Assembly (NCBI RefSeq): GCF_017526105.1
Contig: NZ_CP071839.1
Coordinates: 1,364,001 to 1,428,000 of the forward strand
DNA from: Streptomyces cyanogenus
GTDB taxonomy: Bacteria; Actinomycetota; Actinomycetes; Streptomycetales; Streptomycetaceae
Direction of reading: 5' to 3'
Length of the DNA stretch: 64,000 bases
Below the pieces are notes generated by a model, which worked only from the letters and a program-made list of their open reading frames with translations, was not told the origin of the DNA and searched no databases. Below, piece by piece: positions 9,182 through 18,427 of the stretch. Position 1 is the first letter of the stretch, and every line of letters starts with the position of its first letter. A program made the position numbers and the translations under genes.

Positions 9182-9219
9182 TGTTGCATCATTGCTACGG
9201 CCGCAGGAAGAGCGCAACA
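9182..9219. promoter_or_regulatory. Inverted repeat in the paaX/acyl-CoA dehydrogenase divergent promoter
   Basis: TGTTGC and GCAACA, 26 bp apart, lie between the divergent starts at 9155 and 9227, where an operator for the PaaX-type repressor would be expected. The arms are only 6 bp, so chance occurrence is possible. Confidence 0.35.
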
Positions 9220-9226
9220 TGTCCCC

Positions 9227-10918
9227 ATGGTCTCGATTACCGCGCAGTCGCAGTCGCAGCCGCAGCCGCCGTCGCCGTCCCCGCGGCCGGACGCCACGCA
9301 CGACGTCACCAACCAGCCGCCGTCCCTGGCCCCGTACGACGCCTCCGACGACCCGGCCCTGCTGGAGGGGCTGCGCCGGGAGGGCGCCGGGTGGGCCGAG
9401 GACGGCATCCGGCAGCTGGGGGTGCGCGCGGGCAGCGCGGAGGCGCAGGAGTGGGGCGAGCTGGCGAACCGGTACGAGCCGGTCCTGCGCACCCACGACC
9501 GCTACGGCCACCGTGTCGACGAGGTGGAGTTCCACCCCAGCTGGCACCACCTGATGCGGACGGCGGTCGCCGAGGGCCTGGCGGGTGCCCCCTGGGCCGA
9601 CGACCGTCCGGGGGCGCACGTGGCCCGGACCGCGGGCGGCCTGGTGTGGGGGCACACCGAGGCGGGACACGGCTGCCCCACGTCGATGACGTACGCCGCC
9701 GTCCCCGCCCTGCGCGCCCAGCCGGATCTCGCCAAGGTGTACGAGCCGCTGCTCACCAGCCGGGAGTACGACCCGGAGCTGCGCGTCCCCACCGAGAAGC
9801 CCGGGCTGCTCGCCGGGATGGGCATGACGGAGAAGCAGGGCGGCTCCGACGTGCGGACGAACACCACCACGGCCACGCCCACCGGCGAGGCGGGCGTGTA
9901 CACGCTGCGCGGGCACAAGTGGTTCACGTCGGCGCCCATGTGCGACGTCTTCCTGGTGCTCGCGCAGGCCCCGGGCGGGCTGTCGTGCTTCCTGGTGCCG
10001 CGCGTCCTGCCGGACGGCAGCCGCAACACCTTCCGCATCCAGCGGCTGAAGGAGAAGCTGGGCAACCGGTCCAACGCCTCCTCGGAGCCGGAGTTCGACC
10101 GGACCGTGGCCTGGCTGGTCGGCCCGGAGGGACGCGGTGTGAAGACCATCATCGAGATGGTCAACTGCACCCGGCTGGACTGTGTGATGTCCTCGGCGAC
10201 CCTGATGCGCAAGACGCTGGTCGAGGCGGGGCACCACGCGCGGCACCGCAGCGCGTTCGGTGCCCGGCTGATCGACCAGCCGCTGATGCGCAACGTCCTG
10301 GCCGATCTCGCGCTGGAGTCGGAGGCGGCGACGACGCTCACGCTGCGGCTGGCCGGCGCGGCCGACCGCGCGGTGCGCGGGGACGCCGGGGAGCGGGCCT
10401 TCCGGCGCATCGCCACCGCCGTCGGCAAGTACTGGGTGACCAAGCGGGGCCCGGCGTTCACCGCGGAGGCCCTGGAGTGCCTGGGCGGCAACGGGTACGT
10501 GGAGGAGTCCGGCATGCCCCGGCACTACCGGGAGGCCCCGCTGCTGTCGATCTGGGAGGGCTCCGGGAACGTCAACGCGCTCGACGTGCTGCGCGCCCTG
10601 GGCCGCGAGACGGACACCGCCGAGGCCCTCTTCGCCGAACTCGCCCTCGCGCGCGGGGCGGACGCCCGGCTCGACACGGCCGTGGCGGCGCTCAAGGACC
10701 AATTGGCCGGAACCGATCAGGCGGGCGCCCGCCGGCTGGTCGAGCGGATGGCGCTCGCCCTCCAGGCCTCCCTGCTCGTCCGGCACGCTCCGCACCCGGT
10801 CGCGGACGCCTTCTGCGCGACCCGGCTGGGCGGCGACTGGGGCCACGCCTTCGGCACCCTGCCCGCCGGAACGGACCTGGACGCCATCCTGGAGCGCGCT
10901 CTGCCCGACCGGAACTGA
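9227..10918 (+). CDS. AidB-like acyl-CoA dehydrogenase family flavoprotein
   Basis: FAD-dependent acyl-CoA dehydrogenase-like protein of 563 aa in the AidB subgroup (AidB is an alkylation-response flavoprotein in E. coli). The first 35 residues are a low-complexity Gln/Ser/Pro tail encoded by CAGTCG-type repeats. The fold then follows: WGHTEAGHGCPTSMTYA around 141-157, the flavin-binding MTEKQGGSDVRTN at 200-212, RGHKWFTSAPMCDVFLV around 228-244, and a C-terminal ECLGGNGYVEES with LSIWEGSGNVNALD. The GGNGY and WEGS blocks are typical of AidB-like members. The ATG at 9227 follows CAGGAAGAG at a somewhat long distance. It stands alone, divergent from the PaaX-type regulator. Substrate and role are not decidable from sequence. 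Confidence 0.85.
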   Translation: MVSITAQSQSQPQPPSPSPRPDATHDVTNQPPSLAPYDASDDPALLEGLRREGAGWAEDGIRQLGVRAGSAEAQEWGELANRYEPVLRTHDRYGHRVDEVEFHPSWHHLMRTAVAEGLAGAPWADDRPGAHVARTAGGLVWGHTEAGHGCPTSMTYAAVPALRAQPDLAKVYEPLLTSREYDPELRVPTEKPGLLAGMGMTEKQGGSDVRTNTTTATPTGEAGVYTLRGHKWFTSAPMCDVFLVLAQAPGGLSCFLVPRVLPDGSRNTFRIQRLKEKLGNRSNASSEPEFDRTVAWLVGPEGRGVKTIIEMVNCTRLDCVMSSATLMRKTLVEAGHHARHRSAFGARLIDQPLMRNVLADLALESEAATTLTLRLAGAADRAVRGDAGERAFRRIATAVGKYWVTKRGPAFTAEALECLGGNGYVEESGMPRHYREAPLLSIWEGSGNVNALDVLRALGRETDTAEALFAELALARGADARLDTAVAALKDQLAGTDQAGARRLVERMALALQASLLVRHAPHPVADAFCATRLGGDWGHAFGTLPAGTDLDAILERALPDRN

Positions 10919-11062
10919 CCCCTCCCCGCGCGTGTGCGGGCGTCAGCGTCCCTTGGCCGGTCAGTGCCGACGGATCGCACACAGTCAGCGGATGATTCCG
11001 TACCGTTGTCGGTGCCGTGGGGCACACTCCCGCTCAGGTGGCACTCGTCTGGGGAGGACAAC

Positions 11063-13081
11063 GTGTTCACGGGGATCGACGAGGTCGACTGGGCCTCGCT
11101 GCGGCACGCGCACGGCAGCGCGGAGGACGTGCCCGGGTGGTTACGGGCTCTGGCGTCCGCGGACATCGCCGAGCGGGCGACCGCGCTCGACGGGATGTAC
11201 AGCGCCGTGCACCACCAGGGGAGGGTGTACGACTCGACGCTCGCCTGCGTGCCGTTCCTGTTCCGGCTGCTGGGCCGCGAGGAGGTGCCCGACCGGGGCT
11301 GCATCGTGGAACTGCTGGTCAGCATCGGCGGGGAGACCGCCGGCGGCACCGAGAGCGCGGACCGGCCGGAGGGGGTGACCGGGGACGGGCGGGGGCGGGA
11401 GGCGGTGTGCGCGGGCGCCGAGGCCTTCGCCGTGCTCGCCGGGGACCCGGACCCGGCGGTGCGCCGGGCGGCGGCCGGCGCCCTGGTGCGCTTCCTTGAG
11501 GAGCCGGCGCGCGTCCTGGAGCTGCTGCGACGGCGGCTGCGGGCCGAGCGGGAGGACTGCGTCCTGCTGGCCCTCACCGAGGCCCTGGGCCTGTTCGCGC
11601 ACCGGTACCCGTCGCACGCCGACGGCGCGGTGGACCTCCTGGCCGAACAGAGCGCGCCGCCCTACGCGCCGGGGTTGCGGCTGGCGGCGCTCGGCCAGCT
11701 CGCGCTCCGCGCGCCCGACCGGCTCCCCGCCGACCTGGTACCGGCGGCGGTCCGGCTGCTGCACCAGCGGTCCGCGCAGCGTCTGCGGCGCCAGGAGCAC
11801 CCGGGCACGGACACCCTGGTGCGCCGGCTACGGCGGCTGCGGCCCTCCGACGAACAGGGCGCCGTGCTGCTGCGCACCCTGCACAACGCCCTGGGCGACC
11901 GGGTGGACGACCGGATCACCCTGCTCACCGGGCAGCTGACCAGCGGGGATCCGGTGGACCGGTGCAACGCCGTGTGGATGTCGGCGGGGCTGTTCCGCGG
12001 CTGGCGCGGCGCGTACGAGGGGCCGGTGCGGCTGCTCGGCGCCCAACTAGGCAGTGAGCAGGACAGGTTGCGGGACGCTGCGGTCTCGGTCCTGGCCGAG
12101 CTGTTCGACCTGGCCGCGCCGGCGGCGGACGACCTGCACGCGCTGGTGACCGCGCGGCCCGACCTGTGGACACATCGCTGGGAGCGCTGCCCGCCCATGC
12201 TGGGCGGCCCGCTCAAGGCGCTGGCGAGGACCGGCGATCCGCGCGCGGTGCCGCCGCTGGCCCAGTTGCTGGCCGGCCCGGCGGCACCCGTCGGGCTGGG
12301 CTACGAGGTCGTGCACCTGGGCCGGGCCGCCGCCGCGCTGGCCCCCGCGTTGCGCCACCGCCTCGGCCGTGTCCCGCTGGCCTCCCCCACCGCCTCCCGG
12401 CTCGCCGCTCCGCTGCTGACGGCGGTCGGGGCCGTCGGGGACGGGGACGCCGTTCCCGAGCTGCTGCGGCTGCTCTCGGGCGCTCCCGACGGTCTGGGAG
12501 CCCGGGACGCGGTCGTCGGCCAGGTGATCGAGACGCTGGTGCAGCTGGGCGCGTCCGCACAGGCGGCGCCGCTTCTGCGCACGCTGCTGCGCACCCGGCA
12601 CGCGGCCACCGCGGCGGGCGCGCTGTGGTCCGCGGACGGGGACACCACCGCCGTACTCCCGGTCCTGCTGCGGGAGTTGGCGCAACCGGATCCGGACGCC
12701 CGCCGCAGCGCCGCCCGGCAGCTCGCCAGGCTGGGCCCGGCCGCGCACGCCGCACTGCCCGCGCTGCGCCGGCTCGCCGCTTCGGGGCCGGCGTGGGAAC
12801 GCGTACCGGCCGCGTGCGCGCTGTGGGACATCGCCGGGGACCCGGAGCCGGTCCTTCCCGTGTTCCGGACCGCCTGGACGGCGGACCCGCGCACCCGCGC
12901 CCCCATCGCCCGCTGCCTGACCACCATGGGTCCCGCTGCGGCTCCGCTCTACGACCTGATCACCACAGAACTGGCCCGCCCCCGCCGCCACACGGCGGCC
13001 GAGGGCTCATACGGCGACCGCGCCATCCCGGACGACGAGCAACTGCTGCGCATGTGCCGGGGGCTGCGGGCGGAGGTGTAG
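11063..13081 (+). CDS. HEAT-repeat protein with an early TTA codon
   Basis: Protein of 672 aa composed almost entirely of HEAT/PBS-lyase-like helical repeats, for example DPAVRRAAAGALVRFLEEP, DAVPELLRLLSG, and PDARRSAARQLARLGPAAHA. Such solenoids usually act as protein-interaction scaffolds; no catalytic domain is present. Starts at GTG (VFTGIDEVDWASL), chosen because GGGGAGGA lies 5 nt upstream; the frame stays open to 10934 but that part looks non-coding. Codon 27 is TTA (bases 11141-11143), the rare leucine codon read by the bldA tRNA in Streptomyces, so translation may depend on development. It is the only in-frame TTA I noticed in the window. No operon partner is visible. Confidence 0.82.
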   Translation: MFTGIDEVDWASLRHAHGSAEDVPGWLRALASADIAERATALDGMYSAVHHQGRVYDSTLACVPFLFRLLGREEVPDRGCIVELLVSIGGETAGGTESADRPEGVTGDGRGREAVCAGAEAFAVLAGDPDPAVRRAAAGALVRFLEEPARVLELLRRRLRAEREDCVLLALTEALGLFAHRYPSHADGAVDLLAEQSAPPYAPGLRLAALGQLALRAPDRLPADLVPAAVRLLHQRSAQRLRRQEHPGTDTLVRRLRRLRPSDEQGAVLLRTLHNALGDRVDDRITLLTGQLTSGDPVDRCNAVWMSAGLFRGWRGAYEGPVRLLGAQLGSEQDRLRDAAVSVLAELFDLAAPAADDLHALVTARPDLWTHRWERCPPMLGGPLKALARTGDPRAVPPLAQLLAGPAAPVGLGYEVVHLGRAAAALAPALRHRLGRVPLASPTASRLAAPLLTAVGAVGDGDAVPELLRLLSGAPDGLGARDAVVGQVIETLVQLGASAQAAPLLRTLLRTRHAATAAGALWSADGDTTAVLPVLLRELAQPDPDARRSAARQLARLGPAAHAALPALRRLAASGPAWERVPAACALWDIAGDPEPVLPVFRTAWTADPRTRAPIARCLTTMGPAAAPLYDLITTELARPRRHTAAEGSYGDRAIPDDEQLLRMCRGLRAEV

Positions 13082-13108
13082 CGGGCCGGGGGCTACCCGC
13101 GGGGCTGG

Positions 13109-13490
13109 TGGACTGCGGCTGTCCACGGGGGCGTAGGCGGTTCAGGCGCTGCCCGCGGGGGCCTGGGCGGGGACTGCCGCGGAGGCCTGGGCGGGCCAAG
13201 GGGCGCCTGCGGGGGGGCCGGCGGGGGTTCATGGGTAGGCGGGTCAGGGGCTGCCCGCGGGGCCTGGCGGGCGAGGACTGCCACGGAGGCCTGGGCGGCA
13301 CAAGGGGCGCCAGCGGAAGCCGGGCCGGGCTGTCCACAGGGGCGTAGGCGGGTCAAGGGCTGCCCGCGGGGCCTGGCGGGCCCGGAGGCCTGGTGCGGGC
13401 CAGGGGCTGCCCGAGGGGTCGTAGCCCGGCCAGGCGGCACACGGGGGCGTAGGCGGCTCAAGGCTGCCCGCGGGGCGTAGGCGGGGCCGA
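13109..13490. repeat. Degenerate tandem repeats of about 105 bp, four copies
   Basis: The 469 bp between the HEAT-repeat gene and the Rv1733c-like gene hold no convincing gene. They contain imperfect repeats headed by GCGTAGGCGG(G/T)TCA followed by CTGCCCGCGGGG, starting at 13131, 13233, 13342 and 13447 (spacings 102, 109, 105). Copies one and two also share GGACTGCC(G/A)CGGAGGCCTGGG at about 13170 and 13275, and CTGTCCAC(G/A)GGGGCGTAGG occurs before copies one and three. The fourth copy is truncated. Minus-strand frames through it give only Pro/Arg/Ala low-complexity sequence. Confidence 0.75.
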
Positions 13491-13550
13491 CGCCTCCCGG
13501 CCGGGACCGCCACCGCCCCGGGCCGCGACGGCTCCCGGCGGGGCCCGGGG

Positions 13551-14138
13551 TCAGACCATGCGTCCCCACTGGGGGCCCAGGCGGGACCACTCGGTGTCCC
13601 AGGCGTCCATGCGGCGGCGTTCGAGGCGGGTCCGTACGGCCAGGCCGGCGACGAAGGGGACGGCCGCGGCGCTCACACCGACCAGGAGGCCTGTCAGGGT
13701 GGCCCGGAAGGCGGCCTCGGAGGCGGTGGTGGGGCGGGAGACGAGGTGCCCCTGCGGGTCGGTCCACACGGTGACCGGCGTACCGGGCTTGCTGCCGGGT
13801 TCCACCCGGACCTGGCCGGTGTGCGCCGAGCCGTCGGGCACCGTCCAGCGGACCTCGGTCCAGATCCGTTCACCCGGGGAGGCCTTGTGGCTGTGCGCGG
13901 AGGACGACCCCGGCACCTGCGCCACCACCCGGGCCACCGCGGGCCGCCAGGCGGCCCGCTCCCGGGCGAGCCCGTCCTCCACCGAGCCGGCCGCCGCGAG
14001 GCCGGCCAGCACCCCGGCCAGCACGGTCAGCAGACAGGCACCGAGCACCACCCAGGCCTCCACCACGTCGGCCCGGCGTTTGAGCGGGTTGCGCCGCCAG
14101 CGCCACAGCCACACCTTCGGACCACGGAACGCCTTCAA
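13551..14138 (-). CDS. Rv1733c-family membrane protein
   Basis: Small two-helix membrane protein of the Rv1733c type, common in Streptomyces and also found in the Mycobacterium DosR regulon. Near the N-terminus is the family's basic Trp-rich stretch (VWLWRWRRNPLKRRADVVEAW), then helix one (VVLGACLLTVLAGVLAGLAAAG). An extracytoplasmic loop of about 85 residues follows (TEVRWTVPDGSAHTG, TVWTDPQGHLV), then helix two (LTGLLVGVSAAAVPFVAGLAV) and a basic tail. I choose the TTG at 14138 because AGGAGG sits 6 nt before it; the in-frame ATG at 14144 directly abuts that AGGAGG and the GTG at 14153 has no site. Function is unknown. Confidence 0.8.
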   Translation of the reverse strand: MKAFRGPKVWLWRWRRNPLKRRADVVEAWVVLGACLLTVLAGVLAGLAAAGSVEDGLARERAAWRPAVARVVAQVPGSSSAHSHKASPGERIWTEVRWTVPDGSAHTGQVRVEPGSKPGTPVTVWTDPQGHLVSRPTTASEAAFRATLTGLLVGVSAAAVPFVAGLAVRTRLERRRMDAWDTEWSRLGPQWGRMV

Positions 14139-14418
14139 AGGCATCCTCCTCACGAGCGCACCGACCGGCCGGACCGCCCTCCCATACGGGAGAGATCGCT
14201 CCGTTGCTCACGACGAGCCGTCTCCCCGACGGTCGCACGGGACCCCCCTCCCGCGCAGGCGCATGCCGGAACGGAACCGGCCGATCCTCGCCACGATCCC
14301 GCGACACAGGCGCTGACCTGTGCGAACGCCGACTCCTGGGAGGAGTGTCAGTGGTGGGGTGCAGACTGGCCGATATCTGAACGACTACCCGGACAACGGC
14401 GTCCCGGAGGTGATCGGC

Positions 14419-15507
14419 ATGACCGAGGTACTGCTGGCGGTGGGCACCCGCAAAGGCCTCTTCATCGCGCGGCGGCGAGGCGGCGGCCCCTGGGAGTTCG
14501 ACGGGAGTCCGTACTTCAACGCCCAGGCCGTCTACTCGGTCGCGATCGACACCCGGGGCGCCCGGCCCCGGCTGCTGGCGGGCGGCGACAGCGCGCACTG
14601 GGGCCCGTCGGTGTTCCACTCCGACGACCTCGGCCGTACGTGGACGGAACCGTCCCGGGCCGCCGTGAAGTTCCCGAAGGACACCGGTGCCTCGCTGGAG
14701 CGCGTCTGGCAGCTGCACCCGTCCGCCGCCGAGCCGGAGGTGGTGTACGCGGGCACGGAACCGGCCGCGCTGTACCGCTCGGCGGACCGCGGCGAGAGCT
14801 TCGAGCTGGTCCGGCCGCTGTGGGAGCACCCGACCCGCTCGCGGTGGGTGCCCGGCGGGGGCGGTGAGGGCCTGCACACGGTGCTCACCGACGCGCGCGA
14901 TCCGCGGGCCGTGACGGTGGCCGTCTCCGCGGCCGGGGTGTTCCGCACGGCCGACGGCGGGGCGAGCTGGGCACCGTCCAACTCCGGTGTGTCCGCGGTG
15001 TTCCTGCCGGACCCCGACCCGGAGTTCGGCCAGTGCGTGCACAAGGTCGCCAGAGACGCGGCCGACCCGGACCGGCTGTACCTGCAGAACCACTGGGGTG
15101 TGTACCGCAGCGACGACGCGGGCGCGCACTGGACCGACATCGGCGAAGGACTTCCGTCGACGTTCGGCTTCGCCGTGGCCACGCACCCGCGCCGGGGCGG
15201 CACGGCGTACGTCTTCCCGATCAACGCCGACGCGGACCGGGTGCCCGCCGGGCACCGCTGCCGGGTCTTCCGCACGGCGGACGCGGGCCGCACCTGGGAG
15301 CCGCTGTCCAAGGGACTGCCCGAGGAGGACCACTACGGCACGGTCCTGCGGGACGCGCTGTGCACGGACGACGGCGATCCGGCCGGGGTGTACTTCGGCA
15401 ACCGCAACGGCGAGGTGTTCGCCTCGGCCGACGACGGCGACAGCTGGCAGCAGCTGGCCGCGCACCTGCCGGACGTGCTGTGCGTGCGGGCGGCGGTGGT
15501 CGGCTGA
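14419..15507 (+). CDS. BNR/sialidase-like beta-propeller protein
   Basis: Beta-propeller of 362 aa in the WD40/YVTN/BNR-repeat superfamily, often annotated as exo-alpha-sialidase or glycosyl hydrolase. Asp-box-like repeats are visible: SDDLGRTW around 74-81, [42 protein letters not shown] and [11 protein letters not shown]. The begin-end pattern ([11 protein letters not shown] at the start, [11 protein letters not shown] at the end) covers the whole protein and no signal peptide is present, so it is probably cytoplasmic. The sialidase catalytic set (Arg triad, Asp, Tyr/Glu) is not evident, so enzymatic activity is doubtful. The start at 14419 is preceded by GGAGGTGATC, a near-perfect ribosome site; the upstream in-frame extension is ignored. 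Confidence 0.82.
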   Translation: MTEVLLAVGTRKGLFIARRRGGGPWEFDGSPYFNAQAVYSVAIDTRGARPRLLAGGDSAHWGPSVFHSDDLGRTWTEPSRAAVKFPKDTGASLERVWQLHPSAAEPEVVYAGTEPAALYRSADRGESFELVRPLWEHPTRSRWVPGGGGEGLHTVLTDARDPRAVTVAVSAAGVFRTADGGASWAPSNSGVSAVFLPDPDPEFGQCVHKVARDAADPDRLYLQNHWGVYRSDDAGAHWTDIGEGLPSTFGFAVATHPRRGGTAYVFPINADADRVPAGHRCRVFRTADAGRTWEPLSKGLPEEDHYGTVLRDALCTDDGDPAGVYFGNRNGEVFASADDGDSWQQLAAHLPDVLCVRAAVVG

Positions 15508-15571
15508 CCGCGCGCACGGGCGAGGGCCATCGGTTGATCGCCGGCGGGTATCCGGCAGTAGGGTGACGCCC

Positions 15572-16249
15572 GTGGCACCACGACCCTTGCATGAAATCGT
15601 CGAGCCGGGCTGGGCGAAGGCCCTGGAACCCGTCGCCGGACGGATCGCCGAGATGGGCGACTTCCTGCGCGCGGAGATCGCCGCGGGACGCACGTACCTC
15701 CCGGCCGGGCCGAACGTCCTGCGGGCGTTCCAGCAACCCTTCGACGAGGTACGGGTCCTGATCGTGGGTCAGGACCCGTATCCGACCCCGGGGCACGCGG
15801 TGGGACTCTCGTTCTCCGTGGCGCCCGAGGTCCGCCCGCTGCCGCCCAGCCTGATCAACATCTTCCGGGAGCTGACCAGCGACCTGGGGCTGCCGCAGCC
15901 GTCCACCGGGGACCTCACGCCGTGGACGGAGCAGGGCGTGCTGCTGCTCAACAGGGCCCTCACCACCGCGCCGCGCAGCCCGGGCGCACACCGTGGCAAG
16001 GGCTGGGAGGAGGTCACCGAGCAGGCGATCCGGGCGCTGGCGGCGCGCGGCAAGCCGCTGGTGTCCATCCTGTGGGGCCGGGACGCCCGCAATCTGCGCC
16101 CGCTGCTGGGCCGGCTGCCGGCGGTGGAGTCCGCGCACCCCTCGCCCATGTCGGCCGACCGCGGTTTCTTCGGCTCACGGCCGTTCAGCCGGGCCAACGA
16201 CCTGCTGATGCAGCAGGGCGGGCAGCCGGTGGACTGGCGTCTGCCGTGA
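15572..16249 (+). CDS. ung: Uracil-DNA glycosylase, family 1
   Basis: Base-excision repair enzyme that removes uracil from DNA. The protein is 225 aa, usual for the family. All catalytic motifs are present: GQDPYP at 66-71 with general base D68, the [10 protein letters not shown] region, LLLN at 124-127, and HPSPMSA at 189-195 with catalytic H189. I choose the GTG at 15572 ([15 protein letters not shown]), matching the common N-terminus of Streptomyces Ung and following TAGGGTGA; another GTG lies three codons upstream. Its stop overlaps the GTG start of the next gene (GTGA), so the two are translationally coupled. Streptomyces usually have more than one family-1 Ung, so this may be a second copy. 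Confidence 0.93.
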   Translation: MAPRPLHEIVEPGWAKALEPVAGRIAEMGDFLRAEIAAGRTYLPAGPNVLRAFQQPFDEVRVLIVGQDPYPTPGHAVGLSFSVAPEVRPLPPSLINIFRELTSDLGLPQPSTGDLTPWTEQGVLLLNRALTTAPRSPGAHRGKGWEEVTEQAIRALAARGKPLVSILWGRDARNLRPLLGRLPAVESAHPSPMSADRGFFGSRPFSRANDLLMQQGGQPVDWRLP

Positions 16250-17229
16250 CCCCCGCCGGGTACCTCGCCGTGGACTCCGGTGGTTCCGGCCTCCGGGTCG
16301 CCGTCGGTGTGCCCGGGCGGGAGCCCTCGGCTCGGCGGGAGACCCGGGACCCGGTCCGCACGAATGCCCGGGGCATCGACCCCGCCCACCTGATGGACCA
16401 ACTCGTGCCCGTGGCCCGCGCGCTGGCCGCCGAGGCGGGCGTGGGCGAGCTGGGCACGGCCGTCGTCGGCGCCGCCGGGTTCGCCACCCTGGGCGACGCC
16501 CTGCGCGCCGAACTGCCGGGCGCGCTCGCCCGGGAGCTGGGCGTGCGGACCGTGGCGCTGGCGGCCGACGCCGTCACCGCGTACGTCGGCGCCCTCGGTC
16601 CGCGCCCGGGTGCGGTCCTCGCCGCGGGCACCGGACTGATCGCGGTGGGCACGGATCTGACGGGCTGGCGGCGGGCCGACGGCTGGGGGCATCTGCTGGG
16701 CGACTGCGGCAGCGGAGCCTGGATCGGGCGGGCCGGTCTGGAGGCGGCGCTGCGCGCCCACGACGGCCGCGCCGGCGGCTCCGCACCGCTGCTGGCCGGC
16801 GCGGAGGAGCAGTTCGGCCCGGTGCGCGGGCTGCCCGGCCTGCTGTACCCGCGTACCGACCGGGCTGCCGTACTGGCCTCCTTCGCGCCCCGGGTGGCCG
16901 CGTGCGCCGCGCAGGACCCGGTCGCCGCGGACATCCTGCGCGCGGCGGCCCGGCACATGGCCGACTCCGCCGCCGCCGTGTGCCCGGCGGACGGCACACC
17001 CGAAGTGGCGCTCACCGGCGGCCTGTTCAAGATGGGCGACCAGCTCCTCACACCCCTGCGCGAGGAGCTGGCACGCAGGCTGCCGCATGCCCGGCAGGTG
17101 CCGGCCGAGGGGGATCCGCTGCACGGTTCGGTGCGGATCGCGACGGACTTGGCCGCGGGGCGGCTCGCCCTGCCGGGTGACCGGGCGATGCTGTACGTGC
17201 GCCGCACCCCGGGTGTCGGCGCAACGTGA
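16246..17229 (+). CDS. N-acetylglucosamine-kinase-like / BadF-BcrA-type ATPase
   Basis: Sugar-kinase/ASKHA-fold protein of 327 aa, closest in layout to bacterial and eukaryotic N-acetylglucosamine kinases. Phosphate 1 motif [14 protein letters not shown] begins at residue 5. The fold continues with [32 protein letters not shown], the phosphate 2-type [14 protein letters not shown], the family's [15 protein letters not shown], and an adenosine-type [13 protein letters not shown]. Starts at a GTG overlapping the Ung stop codon (GTGA). The likely reaction is ATP-dependent phosphorylation of GlcNAc or another amino sugar in the cytoplasm, consistent with cell-wall or chitin recycling. The coupling to DNA repair has no obvious logic and may simply be operon packing. 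Confidence 0.85.
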   Translation: MTPAGYLAVDSGGSGLRVAVGVPGREPSARRETRDPVRTNARGIDPAHLMDQLVPVARALAAEAGVGELGTAVVGAAGFATLGDALRAELPGALARELGVRTVALAADAVTAYVGALGPRPGAVLAAGTGLIAVGTDLTGWRRADGWGHLLGDCGSGAWIGRAGLEAALRAHDGRAGGSAPLLAGAEEQFGPVRGLPGLLYPRTDRAAVLASFAPRVAACAAQDPVAADILRAAARHMADSAAAVCPADGTPEVALTGGLFKMGDQLLTPLREELARRLPHARQVPAEGDPLHGSVRIATDLAAGRLALPGDRAMLYVRRTPGVGAT

Positions 17230-17233
17230 CCTG

Positions 17234-17251
17234 CCCCCCCAGACCGGGGGG
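17234..17251 (+). terminator. Weak GC hairpin after the kinase gene
   Basis: Six C pair with six G around a short AGACC loop, five bases past the stop codon. There is no T-run. The remaining intergenic bases to 17399 show no further structure I can name. Confidence 0.4.
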
Positions 17252-17399
17252 TTCCGTCCCAGTCCCCGCCCATGCGCCCGGTTCATGCCCCGATGCATGT
17301 GCCAACCACGCGTAACTCATCAGACAAAACCGGACGGATACCGCTCACCTGTACCCTCCCCGAACGGCGGATGGGAAGAAGCCAGTAACATTCGGCGCC

Positions 17400-18326
17400 A
17401 TGAGCTCCCCCACTGGACCCGAGTCCGGCCTGCCCGTACGAATGCCGCGACCCCGCCAGCCCGGACGGCACCGCCGCCCGGAACCGCTGGTGGCTCCCGA
17501 GGGCGCGCCCGCGCTCGTCCTCGCGGTGCCCGGTGTGCCCAGCACCACCACGCGCAGCCTTGCCGAGGAGGTCGTGAGCATCGCCCGCTCCGAGCTGCCC
17601 GGCCTCGACGCCCGGATCGGGTACCTGGACGGGGACGACACCGAGTTCCCGACGCTGCGTTCCGTGCTGGCGCGGGCCGCGGAGGAGCGCACCGCGCGTT
17701 ACGAGCAGGCCGTCGCCGCCGGGGTCGAGGGGATCAAGGAGCCCGACGGCCCGGTCGCCGTCGTCGTCCCGCTGCTGGCCGGTCCGGACAGCGCGCTGCT
17801 GCGGCAGATCCGTCAGTCCGTGATGGACAGCCGGGTCGCCGCCGAGCTGACCGATGTCCTCGGCCCGCACCCGCTGCTCGCCGAGGCGCTGCACGTGCGG
17901 CTGTCCGAGGCGGGCCTGGCCCGCGCCGACCGCGCCCGGCTGTTCACCGTGGCCACCGCCGCCGACGGCATCGTCCTGGCCTCGGTGGGCGGTGAGGAGG
18001 CCGCGCAGGCGGCCGGGATCACCGGCATGCTGCTCGCCGCGCGCCTGGCCGTGCCGGTGATGGCGGCGGCCCTGGACCAGGAGGGTTCCATCGCCTCCGT
18101 GGCCGAGCAGCTGCGTTCCTCGGGCTCGCAGCAGCTGGCCCTGGCGCCGTACCTGATCGGCCCGGAGATCGACCCGGCGCTGCTGGCCGCCGCGGCCGAG
18201 GAGGCGGGCTGCTCCACCTCCGAGGCGCTCGGCGCGTACCCGGCGATCGGCAAGCTCGCGCTGGCCAAGTACACGACGGCGCTGGGCATCGCCCCGCAGC
18301 AGCCGCAGGGCGCCCCGGTCCGCTGA
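17400..18326 (+). CDS. CbiX/sirohydrochlorin-chelatase-like protein, catalytic His apparently lost
   Basis: Protein of 308 aa with the two-lobed class II chelatase (CbiX/SirB) fold. Features that place it: the central VVVPLLAGPDSALLRQI block, DVLGPHPLLAEALHVRLSEAG and a second ALAPYLIGPEIDP block. Characterised CbiX enzymes insert Co2+ or Fe2+ into sirohydrochlorin using a His in an HGS motif near the N-terminus; here that strand reads LVLAVPGVPST with no His. Residues 1-40 are a basic, Pro-rich tail (MPRPRQPGRHRRPEP). I therefore call the family but doubt chelatase activity. No cobalamin or sirohaem genes are nearby. The start has no strong ribosome site. Confidence 0.72.
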   Translation: MSSPTGPESGLPVRMPRPRQPGRHRRPEPLVAPEGAPALVLAVPGVPSTTTRSLAEEVVSIARSELPGLDARIGYLDGDDTEFPTLRSVLARAAEERTARYEQAVAAGVEGIKEPDGPVAVVVPLLAGPDSALLRQIRQSVMDSRVAAELTDVLGPHPLLAEALHVRLSEAGLARADRARLFTVATAADGIVLASVGGEEAAQAAGITGMLLAARLAVPVMAAALDQEGSIASVAEQLRSSGSQQLALAPYLIGPEIDPALLAAAAEEAGCSTSEALGAYPAIGKLALAKYTTALGIAPQQPQGAPVR

Positions 18327-18356
18327 CGCCCCGGCATTCGGCATCCGTACGACACA

Positions 18357-18384
18357 GGGCCCGCTCCCGTCCCGGAGCGGGCCC
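18357..18384 (+). terminator. Strong hairpin terminator
   Basis: Perfect 11-bp stem (GGGCCCGCTCC / GGAGCGGGCCC) with a 6-nt loop followed by TTCGCCTTGT. It lies between the convergent cbiX-like and lactonase genes and probably serves both. Confidence 0.85.
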
Positions 18385-18427
18385 TTCGCCTTGTCCGGGC
18401 GCGCACATCGGCCGGCGCCCCGGGTGT

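Noticed and set aside
13093..13767. Minus-strand Pro/Arg/Ala-rich open frame over the degenerate repeats
   Set aside because: No start context, no family, and composition explained by the repeats; it also runs antisense-frame into the Rv1733c-like gene.
14320..14418. N-terminal extension of the beta-propeller protein (MRTPTPGRSVSGG...)
   Set aside because: The ATG at 14419 has a near-perfect GGAGGTGATC site and begins at the fold's first strand.
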